From positions 1 to 64,000 of the forward strand of contig JAJTXQ010000036.1 of assembly GCA_021462855.1 (NCBI GenBank): 64,000 bases of DNA, given 5' to 3'. The notes below the pieces were generated by a model. It saw nothing but the letters and a program-made list of their open reading frames with translations. It did no database searches and was not told the origin of the DNA. A program made the position numbers and the translations under genes. This document shows positions 40,208 to 49,700 of this stretch, one piece after another (the stretch's first letter is position 1; each line of letters opens with the position of its first letter). This DNA comes from Dehalococcoidia bacterium. Lineage in GTDB: Bacteria > Chloroflexota > Dehalococcoidia > DSTF01 > JACRBR01.

Positions 40208-41196
40208 ACGGCGTACTCCTGCGGCCGGTACGCGTCGATATGCTCGCGGATCCAGCCGGTGGTCATGCGCAGCCCGTCGCGCAGCGCGACCTCCGGTTCC
40301 CAGCCGGCGAGCGTCTTCGCGCGCGTGCTGTCCGAGTGCAGGCGCGAAACCTCGCTCTTCGCGGGCCGCATGCGTTGCTCGTCGCCCTCGACCAGCAGCT
40401 CCCGCCCGACGATCTCGCCGACGAGCCGCACGATCTCCCGAATGCTCACCTCTTCGCCGGAGCCGACGTTCACGACCTCGCCGAGCGCCTCGTCCGCTCC
40501 GCCGACCATCGCAAACCCGCGCGCCGTGTCGGCGACGTACGTAAAGTCGCGCGTCGTGTCGAGCGTGCCAAGCCGCAGGTTCATCCCCGCCACCGCCTGG
40601 CTGATGATCGTGGGGATCACGGCGCGCGCCGACTGTCGCGGCCCGTAGGCGTTGAACGGCCGCACGATGACGATCGGCAGCCCGAACGAGCGGTGGAAGC
40701 TCAGCCCGAGCGCATCGGCGGCGATCTTCGTCGCCGAGTACGGCGACTGCGCCTGCAGCGGGTGCTGCTCATCCATCGGCACGCGGATCGCGGAGCCGTA
40801 CACCTCGCTCGTGCTCGTGAGCACGATGCGCTCGAGCGTGCCGAGCTCCTTCGCCGCGAGCAGCACGTTCGAGGTGCCGATGATGTTCGTATCGATCACT
40901 TCCTGCGGGTGCGCGTACGAGTACGGGATGCCGATCAGCGCGGCCAGGTGGAAGACCGCGTCCGCGCCGCGCGCGATCTCGCGCACGGCGTCGAAGTCGC
41001 GCACGTCGCCGAGCGTGACGTCGACGCCGTCAAGCACGTCGGGCGGCACCAGGTCGAGGCAGCCGCGCTGGCCGCGCGACGTGTACCGCAGCATCGCCCG
41101 CACGCGCGCGCCGTCCCGCACGAGGCGCTCGACGAGATGGCTGCCGATGAACCCGCCGGCGCCCGTGACGACGACGGTCTTACTTGCGAATCGCAC
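40204..41196 (-). CDS. NAD-dependent sugar epimerase/dehydratase
   Basis: This 330-residue extended short-chain dehydrogenase has VVTGAGGFIGSHLVERLV (NAD loop) and the catalytic S-Y-K set: TSTSEVYG with Ser, then Tyr and Lys in PYSATKIAADALGLSF. FNAYGPRQSARAVIPTII follows, as in GDP-mannose 4,6-dehydratase, UDP-glucuronate or CDP-sugar dehydratases. It converts the nucleotide sugar made by its operon neighbour. Its start lies 17 nt inside the preceding small membrane gene. Confidence 0.92.
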   Translation of the reverse strand: MRFASKTVVVTGAGGFIGSHLVERLVRDGARVRAMLRYTSRGQRGCLDLVPPDVLDGVDVTLGDVRDFDAVREIARGADAVFHLAALIGIPYSYAHPQEVIDTNIIGTSNVLLAAKELGTLERIVLTSTSEVYGSAIRVPMDEQHPLQAQSPYSATKIAADALGLSFHRSFGLPIVIVRPFNAYGPRQSARAVIPTIISQAVAGMNLRLGTLDTTRDFTYVADTARGFAMVGGADEALGEVVNVGSGEEVSIREIVRLVGEIVGRELLVEGDEQRMRPAKSEVSRLHSDSTRAKTLAGWEPEVALRDGLRMTTGWIREHIDAYRPQEYAV

Positions 41197-41404
41197 GCAC
41201 GCCCCTTCCGAACAGCCGCGCCACGACGCCGATGAGCGCGATCAGCGCAAGTATGCCGCAAACGAACGCCCACATGTACAGCGTGATGACGAGGGCGAAT
41301 TCGAACGGGGCATCGGTCGTCGTCACCACGACCAGCGCGACGGCCGGGCTCGCCACCAGCAGCCACAGCGTCAGCCGCAGCCAGTGGCTCGCGAGCGGGT
41401 TCAC
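41180..41404 (-). CDS. Small membrane protein of the glycan operon
   Basis: This 74-residue protein, shorter than the tracked ORF, starts at a GTG that overlaps the GT39 stop (GTGA). It has two transmembrane helices (LTLWLLVASPAVALVVV and FALVITLYMWAFVCGILALI) and a basic tail (LFGRGVRAIRK). It belongs to no known family. Coupled translation with GT39 and epimerase genes suggests a role in glycan assembly. Confidence 0.7.
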   Translation of the reverse strand: MNPLASHWLRLTLWLLVASPAVALVVVTTTDAPFEFALVITLYMWAFVCGILALIALIGVVARLFGRGVRAIRK

Positions 41405-42798
41405 GGCTCCGGCGTGCCGAACGTCCGCAGCACCGAGCCGAACGATCGCCCGCCGGCGACCTCCCGCCAGTGCGCCGCCGTAAGCCCGAACACCGCGGAC
41501 AGCCCGGCGCCCGCGAACACACTCATCGGGATGTACAGCGCGTAGTGGTACCTCGGATCGCCGATGAACAGCACGCCGAACGTCAGCATATAGAACGGGA
41601 CGATCGAGAACACCGCCCAGCGCTTTGGGTCGCGCCAGCGCCACCAGCGCGGCAGCGAGCCGAGCATCAACGCCGCGAGCATCCAGAACCAGAACGTCGA
41701 GTAGACGATGAGCTTGTGCGCGTTTTGCTCGCCGAACCACGGCTTGTTGCTCTGCAGCCACGTGACGCCGGCCTCGTCGTTCCGGAACAGCTGCCACATC
41801 CTCAGCCCGACGAGTTGCAGCTCGCGCACCTTGTGGTCCATCGCCCACTCGCGCGCTTCCTTCTGGCCTCGCTCGCTCGACTTCCGCTCGATCACATCGC
41901 GGCGGTAGCCCTGGAACGGCGCCTCGAGGATGCCGACCGCTTCGAGGCTTGGCCCGCCGTTGGCGAGCGGGTTGTGGCCCTGGTAGGCCACGCGGCCCGA
42001 GCCCGTCGTGCCGATGATCGGTTCACCCATGCTGCTGCGGTTGCGCAGCGTCCACGGCACGACGATCAGCGTCGCGCCGAGCGCCAGCACGGCGAGCGCG
42101 ATCGGCGCCTCGCGCTTGTAGCGCAGCGCGATGATCAGCGCCATCACTCCGCCAAACGCCATGAACTCGCCGCGCACGTAGCCGGTCGCCGCGATCAGCA
42201 CGCCCAGCGCCCCCGTCGCGGCGAGCGCCGTGGCGTCGAGTTGCTTGCGGTCGAGCACGAAGTACACCGCGACGGCGAGCGTCAGCGCGAGCAGGAACCC
42301 GAAGTAGGTCTCGCAGAGCAGCATCGTCGTGAACAACACGTGGCTCGGCATCAGCGCCAGCGCGGCCGCGCCGAGCACGGCGGTGCGCCGGTCGAACAGC
42401 TTGCGCCCGATGAGGAACACGAGCGCGACCGTCAGCGACCCGAACACGACGTTGGCGAAGCGCGCCGCCGCGACCGAATCGCCGGTCAGCTTGTAGATCG
42501 CCGCCAGCGTGATCGGGTAGCCCGGCGGCCAGAGCGCCGTCGGCGTCAGGTCGTTCTCATCCGGGAAGACGCGGTTGCCGTCGCCATCGAACCAGACCGT
42601 CGGGTCGAAGACGTAGCCGTCTCCGGCGGCGATGTGCCGCGCCGCGGTGTCGTACCACACCGTGTCGTCGAAGCGGCCGTCGCGCGGGTCCGGCCGCACG
42701 TCGAGCGCGACGAGCAGCCGGATGACGAATGCCAGCAGGAACAGCGCGATGAGCCATCGCCCGTCGGCGGACCGCAGCCACCGCGACACCGCGCTCAT
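41401..42798 (-). CDS. GT39-family (PMT/ArnT-like) membrane glycosyltransferase, copy 1
   Basis: This 465-residue GT-C enzyme has about nine transmembrane helices. After the first helix comes the large loop with acidic residues (RFDDTVWYDTAARHIAAGDG) typical of the polyprenyl-phosphate-sugar-using ArnT/PMT group. It probably transfers a sugar from a lipid carrier outside the membrane. Two homologous genes follow in tandem at 42795 and 44162 with 4-nt overlaps. All three share the GRFDDT- or GYxN-type loop and a C-terminal FFGDPRFHYP-like segment. Confidence 0.88.
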   Translation of the reverse strand: MSAVSRWLRSADGRWLIALFLLAFVIRLLVALDVRPDPRDGRFDDTVWYDTAARHIAAGDGYVFDPTVWFDGDGNRVFPDENDLTPTALWPPGYPITLAAIYKLTGDSVAAARFANVVFGSLTVALVFLIGRKLFDRRTAVLGAAALALMPSHVLFTTMLLCETYFGFLLALTLAVAVYFVLDRKQLDATALAATGALGVLIAATGYVRGEFMAFGGVMALIIALRYKREAPIALAVLALGATLIVVPWTLRNRSSMGEPIIGTTGSGRVAYQGHNPLANGGPSLEAVGILEAPFQGYRRDVIERKSSERGQKEAREWAMDHKVRELQLVGLRMWQLFRNDEAGVTWLQSNKPWFGEQNAHKLIVYSTFWFWMLAALMLGSLPRWWRWRDPKRWAVFSIVPFYMLTFGVLFIGDPRYHYALYIPMSVFAGAGLSAVFGLTAAHWREVAGGRSFGSVLRTFGTPEP

Positions 42799-44165
42799 TC
42801 GGACGCCTCCGCCGCCACGGGGGTGTCACGCCGATCCCACAGCGAGAGCAGCGTCCACGCGGCGATCAGGATCACGAGCGGCATCGCCGGGAACTTGAAC
42901 CGCGGGTCGCCGAAGAACACGAGCGGGACCGCCAGGATGTACAGCGCGACGATCAGCAGCACCGCCCGCCTGATGTCGCGCGCGAACGCGAACGCCAGCG
43001 CGCCGAGGATGAACAACGCGCCGGCCGCGTAGTAGATCGCGTTCGCCGCGAACTGCAGGATCTCGCGCAGCGGGTGGTCGATGAACCAGTCGTTGCCGTA
43101 CGATTCGGCGGCCCACAGCCCGTCATCGTCGTTGTACAGCAGCCAGTACGCCTTCTGGCTGATGAGCTTCGGCATGCGCAACGGGTGGTCCCGCACATCC
43201 TCGAGCGCGACGCGGATGCCGTGACGGTTGCGCTTGACTTCGAGGTCCTCGCCCGAGACACCGTGCAGCCCCTCGAAGCATGGGCCGGTCAGCGTGAAAC
43301 GCCCGTCGGCGCCGTAGTAGTTGCCGATGCAGAGGTCGTCGCCGAGGTTCGTCGATGGTCCGCTGATGGTGTTGAACACGAGCGAGTTGCGCACCGACCA
43401 CGGCACGGTCAACACAGCGATGCCGGCGAACATCACCAGCGTCTGCAGCAGCGCGCGCTTCTTCGAATGGAGATAGAAGAACCAGACCGGGAACAGCACC
43501 GCCGGCAGGAGCAGCGTGATGCCGCGCGTCATCGTCGCCAGGCTCAGCAGCACGCCGACGGCGAGCACCTGGCGGTACGGCATGCCGTCACGGCTCCAGG
43601 GGTTCCACAGCAGCACCGCCAGCGAAAGCGCGAGCAGGAACGTGAATAACGCCTCCGACAGCACCACGCCGGTATAGAACACCTGGCTCGGGAAGATCGA
43701 CATCAGCAGCGCCGACGCGATGCCTGTACGCCGGTTCACGAGGCGCGTCGCCATCAGGTACACGAGCGAGACGGTGAGCGCGCCGAAGACACCGTTCATC
43801 ATCTTCGCCGCGAACACGCTGCGCCCGAACCACAGGATGTCCCCCGCCTTGCGCAGCGCGCCGAGCGTCGCCGGGAAGCCCACGGGGTAGTAGCCGACGC
43901 GATGCCCGTCGAGGTTCGCGTAGCCCTTGCCGTCGGCGATCAGGTCGGCGTAGATCATGTACAGCGCGGGGGCGTTGACCCCGGCCGGCGCGCGGTCGTT
44001 GTACGCAATCCACGCCGTGCGCGGCACCATCGCGATCGCGAACATCAGCAAAGCGAGCGCGATGTCCAGCCGCACGCGCGCGATCGACGCCACCAGCGTC
44101 CGCTCCGCGGCACGTCGCTGCTCGACGCGCTCGACATGGCCGGTTACCGTGGACTCCACGCTCAT
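42795..44165 (-). CDS. GT39-family membrane glycosyltransferase, copy 2
   Basis: This 456-residue GT-C protein is homologous to the flanking copies. It has an N-terminal cytoplasmic stretch of about 30 residues and then about nine to ten transmembrane helices. The first extracytoplasmic loop has NAPALYMIYADLIADGKGY, which corresponds to the acidic loop of copy 1 but without its DD pair. FFGDPRFKFPAMPLVILIA lies near the C-terminus. Copies have diverged enough for different acceptors. It overlaps both neighbours by 4 nt. Confidence 0.86.
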   Translation of the reverse strand: MSVESTVTGHVERVEQRRAAERTLVASIARVRLDIALALLMFAIAMVPRTAWIAYNDRAPAGVNAPALYMIYADLIADGKGYANLDGHRVGYYPVGFPATLGALRKAGDILWFGRSVFAAKMMNGVFGALTVSLVYLMATRLVNRRTGIASALLMSIFPSQVFYTGVVLSEALFTFLLALSLAVLLWNPWSRDGMPYRQVLAVGVLLSLATMTRGITLLLPAVLFPVWFFYLHSKKRALLQTLVMFAGIAVLTVPWSVRNSLVFNTISGPSTNLGDDLCIGNYYGADGRFTLTGPCFEGLHGVSGEDLEVKRNRHGIRVALEDVRDHPLRMPKLISQKAYWLLYNDDDGLWAAESYGNDWFIDHPLREILQFAANAIYYAAGALFILGALAFAFARDIRRAVLLIVALYILAVPLVFFGDPRFKFPAMPLVILIAAWTLLSLWDRRDTPVAAEASE

Positions 44166-45463
44166 GCGGCAGCGTATCGGCGCAATAGCGCGGGCTGTGC
44201 CCGCCGCGCCACCGCCGCGCAGGCGGCCATGCCGCGCGTCGCGAAGAGCGCCACGACGAAGACGATCGGGTAATGGAACCGCGCGTCCCCGAAGAAGAGG
44301 AGGTGCGTCGCCGTCCAGAGCAGCGCCAGCGCCAGGAGCGCGCCGGCCGCGCCGCGCGCCGCGCCGCGGCTCGCGGCCGCGCCGATGGCGGCAAACGCAA
44401 GCGCGCCGAACCAGACGCCGTTCGCCATGCCCCGCAGCAGTCCGGCGATGCCGTCCGGGCGGTAGTAGCCGTCGTCGTAGCGGGAGTTCCAGTCCAGCGC
44501 GGTCGCGTCGGACTCGTACATCGCCCGCAGCTTCAGCGGCACGAGCCGGAACTGCTCCTCCGGATGCAGCAAGATGTAGGCAAGACCCTTGCGCAGCGCG
44601 AGCCGCTCGGCGGCGACTTCAAACTCGGGTTGCGTCATGTCCCCCCGCTCGGGCTGCGGCGGCTCGGGTTCGGGGATATTCATGCGGCCCGTCGCGCCCT
44701 CGTGGTTCCCGATCCAGATGTTCGGCCCGAAGTTGGTCGCGAGGATCACCGGGCTGCCCAGTCGCTGCTCGTTCCGCGCCGCCCACGGCGCGAGCATCAG
44801 CGCCACGACAAGCGCGGCCAGCATACCCCAGCCCGCCGCGGGTCGCCATCGCAGCGGCTGCGCCCAGAAGGCGACCGCGACCGGCAGCAGCACAAGCGCC
44901 TGCCCGCGCGTGAGCGTCGCCGCGCCGAGCGCCACGCCGAACGCGAGCACAGCCGCGCCACGTGCCCGCCCCGACTGCGGCGCGACGAGCATCAGCAGCG
45001 CCGCGAGCGCGAACAGGAACGTGAACAGGGGCTCCGACAGCGTCAGCGAGGCGAAGTACACCTGCCCGGGCCACGCCGCCAGCGCAACCGCGCCGCCGAG
45101 CGCGACGCCGCGACCGAACGCGACCGCACCGATCGCGTACACCAGCGCCACCGTCGCCACCGCCAGCGCGATGTTCGCCGCGCACGTCTGCATCGTGCCC
45201 TCGCCGAACAGGCGGAATACCGTGCCGAGGAAGAACGGATACCCCGGCGGCCACCCCGCCGTGGGCGTGCCCACGAACGGGTTCACGTAGCCGTCGCCGA
45301 TCGAGAGGAAATGCGCCGCGCCGCGGTACCACGCCGTGTCGTCGAACCGGCCGTCGGTGGGGTCAGGATGGACGAACGCCACCCAGGCGATGCGCGTCGC
45401 GAGCGCGATGATGAGGGCGAGGCTCAGGCCGGGGAGGTGCGTCCGGATGCCTGTCGTGCCCAA
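44162..45463 (-). CDS. GT39-family membrane glycosyltransferase, copy 3
   Basis: This 433-residue GT-C protein has the loop DGRFDDTAWYRGAAHFLSIG, with the same DD-containing pattern as copy 1, about nine helices, and HLLFFGDARFHYPIVFVVA near the C-terminus. It is the third of three tandem paralogues, probably arisen by duplication. It starts 10 nt after the stop codon of the large membrane-protein gene. Confidence 0.86.
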   Translation of the reverse strand: MGTTGIRTHLPGLSLALIIALATRIAWVAFVHPDPTDGRFDDTAWYRGAAHFLSIGDGYVNPFVGTPTAGWPPGYPFFLGTVFRLFGEGTMQTCAANIALAVATVALVYAIGAVAFGRGVALGGAVALAAWPGQVYFASLTLSEPLFTFLFALAALLMLVAPQSGRARGAAVLAFGVALGAATLTRGQALVLLPVAVAFWAQPLRWRPAAGWGMLAALVVALMLAPWAARNEQRLGSPVILATNFGPNIWIGNHEGATGRMNIPEPEPPQPERGDMTQPEFEVAAERLALRKGLAYILLHPEEQFRLVPLKLRAMYESDATALDWNSRYDDGYYRPDGIAGLLRGMANGVWFGALAFAAIGAAASRGAARGAAGALLALALLWTATHLLFFGDARFHYPIVFVVALFATRGMAACAAVARRAQPALLRRYAAA

Positions 45464-45473
45464 GCAGCTCCTG

Positions 45474-46985
45474 TCAGTGCCCCGCGCCGTCCTGTTGTAC
45501 CGATTCCGCCCCTACCGGCGCCAGGTGCCCGTCCTCGAGCCGCGCGAAGTACACGTCCGACCGCGCGTCGAGCGTCTCCGTGAGCCGCGCCAGGTCCGCC
45601 GATGAATACGCGCGCACCGACACATCGTCGCCGTACAGCGCGCGGCCGACCGATGTCATCCACGTGGGCTGCCAGTACGGGTTCGACCACAGCCCCTCGT
45701 CGTCGGCGATGTAGATTGTCGCGCCGGCCGGCACCTCGGGGTATGCGAGGCGCAGCTCATCGGTGAGCAGGCGCCAGCGCGCGGTGTCCTTCACGAACGG
45801 GTCGGTCTGCTCGATCGTCTGCCACGCATACAGCCCGCCGACAGCCGCGAGCGCGGCTGCCGCGAGCGCGTTGGCGGCGTACCGGTTGACCCGCCGCGCG
45901 TGGTGGTAGACGAACCCCGCCGCCACCGCCACGAGGATCGCGAAGAACGGCGTCGCCATGTAGGTGTAGCGCGTCGCCGTCCACATCTTGCTCGGCACGT
46001 ACGGCATCAGCGCAAGCCCCGCGCCGACAGCCGCAAACCGCGCGATGTGCGGCCCGCGGATGAAGAAGAACAGCGCGAACCCGGCGACGACCGACCCCCA
46101 CGCCCACTCCATCGCCGAAGGCTCGAGCGGGATCTGGCCGACCGGATACGCGAGGCGCGACATGTAGACCCACGTGCTCAGCGGCATGTGCTCGCCGGGC
46201 CCGTAGAACCCGCCCTCGACACCCTGGCACTCGCAGCCGCTGAGCCCGCCGACGAGCAACGTCGCTGCCAGCGCGAAGGGCGCCATCTTCAGCGTGAAAT
46301 CGAGCACGTCGCGGCGCCGCGCCAGCGAGAAGCACGCGTAGTACACGAAGATCCCCCCGCCGATCACCACCCCGCCCTCGTTGGCGAGGAAGCCGAGGAC
46401 GTACAGCGCGAGCGCGCCCCAGTACAACGCCGCTCGCCGCTCGCCGCCCTGCACGTAGCGGTGCAGCGTGTAGAGCGAAGTGATGAGCAGGAACTCGCTC
46501 AGCACGTGCGGGAACGCGGTGATGTACGTCACCGTGTGCACCGCCGCCGCGGAGACGCCAAAGATCAACGCCGCCGCCGACGCGACGAACACCCGCCGCG
46601 TGATCGACAGCACGAGCGCGTACAGCACCAGCACCGTCGCCATGTGGAACACCAGGTTCGTGATGCGCCACGGCAGCGCGTCCATGCCGAACAGGTGGAA
46701 CTCGGCGTAGTACACCGCCATCGTCAGCGGCCGCCAGTTCGGCGTCAGGTCGCGCAGCATCACGACATCGCGCATGTACGCCGGGAATGAGCGCGTGTTC
46801 ACGTCGCCGAGCACGAGGAAATCGTCGCCGAAGAAGTGGTACTCGAGCGTCGGCACGTGCAGGCCGAGCACCAGGCCCAGGACCACCAGGATCGGGATGT
46901 GCCGGGCGGACTCGCGGAGGTGATCTACGAACGCGCGGGCGCCTGTCCGCTCATACGTCGCTGGGTGTGCGGCGATGACAGCCAT
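45474..46985 (-). CDS. Polytopic membrane protein, probable GT-C-type enzyme
   Basis: This 503-residue protein has about 10-12 transmembrane helices. The first extracytoplasmic loop contains YHFFGDDFLVLGDVNTRSF followed by NWRPLTMAVYYAEFHLFG. This arrangement (acidic loop, then W-R-P) is seen in GT-C-type and TPR-lacking membrane mannosyltransferase relatives. A soluble C-terminal domain of about 100 residues (GATIYIADDEGLWSNPYW) follows the last helix. It is first in the nine-gene operon 46985-38733, so it probably shares in surface-glycan assembly. The function is inferred from context. Confidence 0.72.
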   Translation of the reverse strand: MAVIAAHPATYERTGARAFVDHLRESARHIPILVVLGLVLGLHVPTLEYHFFGDDFLVLGDVNTRSFPAYMRDVVMLRDLTPNWRPLTMAVYYAEFHLFGMDALPWRITNLVFHMATVLVLYALVLSITRRVFVASAAALIFGVSAAAVHTVTYITAFPHVLSEFLLITSLYTLHRYVQGGERRAALYWGALALYVLGFLANEGGVVIGGGIFVYYACFSLARRRDVLDFTLKMAPFALAATLLVGGLSGCECQGVEGGFYGPGEHMPLSTWVYMSRLAYPVGQIPLEPSAMEWAWGSVVAGFALFFFIRGPHIARFAAVGAGLALMPYVPSKMWTATRYTYMATPFFAILVAVAAGFVYHHARRVNRYAANALAAAALAAVGGLYAWQTIEQTDPFVKDTARWRLLTDELRLAYPEVPAGATIYIADDEGLWSNPYWQPTWMTSVGRALYGDDVSVRAYSSADLARLTETLDARSDVYFARLEDGHLAPVGAESVQQDGAGH

Positions 46986-47087
46986 CTTGGACTTGTACCC
47001 CGAAATTGCCCGCGCAATCGTCTACTGTCAGGACGACTCGATCCTAGCATCGACCATAACGCGCGGCAATATCGCCGCCCGGCGATG

Positions 47088-49595
47088 TTAAGAGAGCGCG
47101 GCCCGTTCCGGCGCCGGGTCGGCGCCTGCGACGGGCGCCGCGGACTGCTCGGCCTTGCCCGCGCGGGTCGCCAGCAGCGCCATGGCCGCGAACGCAGCGC
47201 CATACGCCAGCGCCCCCAGCCAGTACGACACGGAGATCCCCCAGAGCATCGCCACGACCATCGCCAGCACCGACGCGCAGACCGACGTCGCGCCGTTGAT
47301 GCCCCAGAGGAACGGCGTCGGCGCACCCGCTCGCGTCCCGGCCATGCTCATCCCGATCGCGAACGGCATGCCCATCACGAGGCCGAGCGGGAACAGCAGC
47401 CCGACCGCCGCCATGATCCGCGCCGGCGTCGTGTCGGCATCGAACCGGTCGATGACGCCGGGCGTGATCGCGCCGAACAGCACCACCACGAGCAGCAGCG
47501 CCGCGAGCGGCGCCAGCAGTGTCGCCGCTTTCTCCGGCCGCACGATGCGCTCGGTCACCATGCTGCCGATGCCGCTCGCGAGCAGGACCGAGAACAGCAC
47601 GACCGTCAGCGCGTACGTGGGATGTCCGAGGAAGATGCTCAGCCGCTGCAGCTGCGACACCTCGACCATCATGAAGCCGATGCCGATGCCGCTGAAGTAC
47701 GTGTAGAACGGCGCCATCCCCGCGTGCGCCGAGCGCTCGGTCATCGCCAGCATCGGCACGATGATGCACGCCGTCGTCATGCCGAGCACCACCAGCCCGA
47801 GGATCGCCAGCACGAGCGCCGGCCGCGTCACGTGCGTGTTCTCGAACGCACTGCCGTTGAAGAAGCTCTTCACGCCGGTCATCTGGAAGAAGAACGGGCG
47901 GTCGTCCGTCGGCGGCGAGATGTCCTGCTCGAACGAGTCGATCGTCGCGTCCGGCCCCTCGGGCGATGCCAGGCCGGCGAACCGCGGGTCCGCGGCCTCG
48001 GTGCGCGTGAGGACCGCGCCGAACTCGAGCTGGCTCGTCGCCTCGTCCATCCTCGCGATGTCATCGGCGGGGAACGGCTCCGGGCTCACGAGCAAGGTCG
48101 CCGCCGACACGGAGTACGACGGCGTCGTCGTCGCGTAGTCGCCGGCGTAGATCAGCATGTGGTCACGCGGATTCTCGACGCCGCGCTCCTTCAGCGCGTG
48201 CGCCGCCAGCGCCGCCGTCCGGTACATCTCCAGCGGCTCGTCATCGCCGATGTTGTACCAGCGCGAGACCGACAGCACACCGCCCGGCTTCAGGCGGTCC
48301 ATGAACGTGTCCCATGCCTCCGTGGTGTACAGCGAGTTCTCGGTCAGCGAGTAGGCGCCGGCCGCCGTCGCCGCCCACGTGTCGATGAGCGAGATCTGGA
48401 TCACGTCGTACTCGTTGTCGGTGCGCGTCAAGTAGCTGCGCGCCTCGTCATTCACGAGCTTCACCTTCGGGTGCCGGTCCAGGTGACCCGTGAAGTCGCC
48501 GAACGCGACGTTCGTCGTATCGAGGATCTGCTTGTTGATCTCGACACCCGTCACCGAGTTCTGATCGAACTCGATCGCCGACAGAAGGTCGCGCCCGCCG
48601 CCGACGCCGATCACCAGCACGTCGCCCGGCTGGCGGATGTAGTGCACGAGGTTCGTGACGTCGTAGCGCAGGAAGTCCGTCTCCTTCTCCTTGCCGGTGT
48701 AGCGCGTCAGCACCGTCGCGGCGCCGCCATCGATCGTCATCGTCAGCTGGTTCACGAAGATGTCGTCGGGGAGCGTGTTGCTCATGCCCCAGCCGTACGG
48801 GCGCGCGCCCGCATCCGGGTCGCCGGTCACCGTCACGCGCGAGAACGCGTTCCACTTCTCGTAGGGGTACTTCTGCTCTTTTCCTTCCTTGGCCCAGAGG
48901 ATGTACAGGAACGGGTCACGCCGCTCGGCGAGGCGCGCGTTCATCAGCGCGATGCCGCCGAGGACGAACACCGCGGCAAGCGCCACCCACATGCCGCGCG
49001 TCAGACCGCCGTCCCACGCGAACGCGAGCGCGCCGACCCCCGCGAGCGCGCCGATCGCGATCACGGCGCTCGGCCCGTCGAGCCGCGACATGAGCAGCAC
49101 GAGGAGGATGCCCCCCAGCGCCGCGCCCGCGAGGTCGGCGGCGTAGAGCCGGCTCACACGCGCCGGGAACCGCGTGAGCGCCAGGCACACGACGATCCCG
49201 CTGAACGTGAACGGCACCGCGATGACCACGCAGGTCAGCACCACGGACCACACGCCCACCAGGTTCCACCGCGGCACGAACGGCACCGCCATCTGCGTCA
49301 GGAAGCTCAGCGCGATCGAAACGCTGAAGAGCAGCGCGTACAGCCACAGCTGCCGCCGCACGTCCTCGTGCGGGAACCGCTCAGGCCGCAGGTACACGAT
49401 GAGCGCGCCAAGCGTCATGCCGAACAGCGCGATGGAGATGGCGACGAACGCGAAGTGGTAATACATCGTCACGCTGAAGATGCGCGTGAGGATGATCTCG
49501 TACATCAGCGTGCTCAGGGTGACCATGAACAGGCCGGCGTACGTCCCCGCCGTGGGTGCGCCGGGCGAACCCGTGGCGCGCGCTGCGACGCTCAC
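47088..49595 (-). CDS. Spermidine-synthase-like protein with membrane domains
   Basis: This 835-residue protein has an N-terminal membrane domain of about seven helices (LFMVTLSTLMYEIILTRIFS at the start). A central spermidine-synthase-like methyltransferase fold lies at about 300-500 (VIGVGGGRDLLSAIEFDQ, IQISLIDTWAATAAGAY, ENSLYTTEAW). A second set of about seven helices ends it. Such fused proteins occur in many bacteria but their substrate is uncertain; aminopropyl transfer is not proven because the polyamine-site Asp motif is altered. The GTG at 49595, preceded by AGGGGAG, is preferred over the tracked start. Confidence 0.8.
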   Translation of the reverse strand: MSVAARATGSPGAPTAGTYAGLFMVTLSTLMYEIILTRIFSVTMYYHFAFVAISIALFGMTLGALIVYLRPERFPHEDVRRQLWLYALLFSVSIALSFLTQMAVPFVPRWNLVGVWSVVLTCVVIAVPFTFSGIVVCLALTRFPARVSRLYAADLAGAALGGILLVLLMSRLDGPSAVIAIGALAGVGALAFAWDGGLTRGMWVALAAVFVLGGIALMNARLAERRDPFLYILWAKEGKEQKYPYEKWNAFSRVTVTGDPDAGARPYGWGMSNTLPDDIFVNQLTMTIDGGAATVLTRYTGKEKETDFLRYDVTNLVHYIRQPGDVLVIGVGGGRDLLSAIEFDQNSVTGVEINKQILDTTNVAFGDFTGHLDRHPKVKLVNDEARSYLTRTDNEYDVIQISLIDTWAATAAGAYSLTENSLYTTEAWDTFMDRLKPGGVLSVSRWYNIGDDEPLEMYRTAALAAHALKERGVENPRDHMLIYAGDYATTTPSYSVSAATLLVSPEPFPADDIARMDEATSQLEFGAVLTRTEAADPRFAGLASPEGPDATIDSFEQDISPPTDDRPFFFQMTGVKSFFNGSAFENTHVTRPALVLAILGLVVLGMTTACIIVPMLAMTERSAHAGMAPFYTYFSGIGIGFMMVEVSQLQRLSIFLGHPTYALTVVLFSVLLASGIGSMVTERIVRPEKAATLLAPLAALLLVVVLFGAITPGVIDRFDADTTPARIMAAVGLLFPLGLVMGMPFAIGMSMAGTRAGAPTPFLWGINGATSVCASVLAMVVAMLWGISVSYWLGALAYGAAFAAMALLATRAGKAEQSAAPVAGADPAPERAALS

Positions 49596-49700
49596 GTCAA
49601 ACTCCCCTTCCGGCACGGCGCCGGGGTCACACAGAGATCGCTGGCGAGGCGGGGGCGAGTATATCACGCCCCGGACGCATGAATTGACAGCGCGCGCCGC

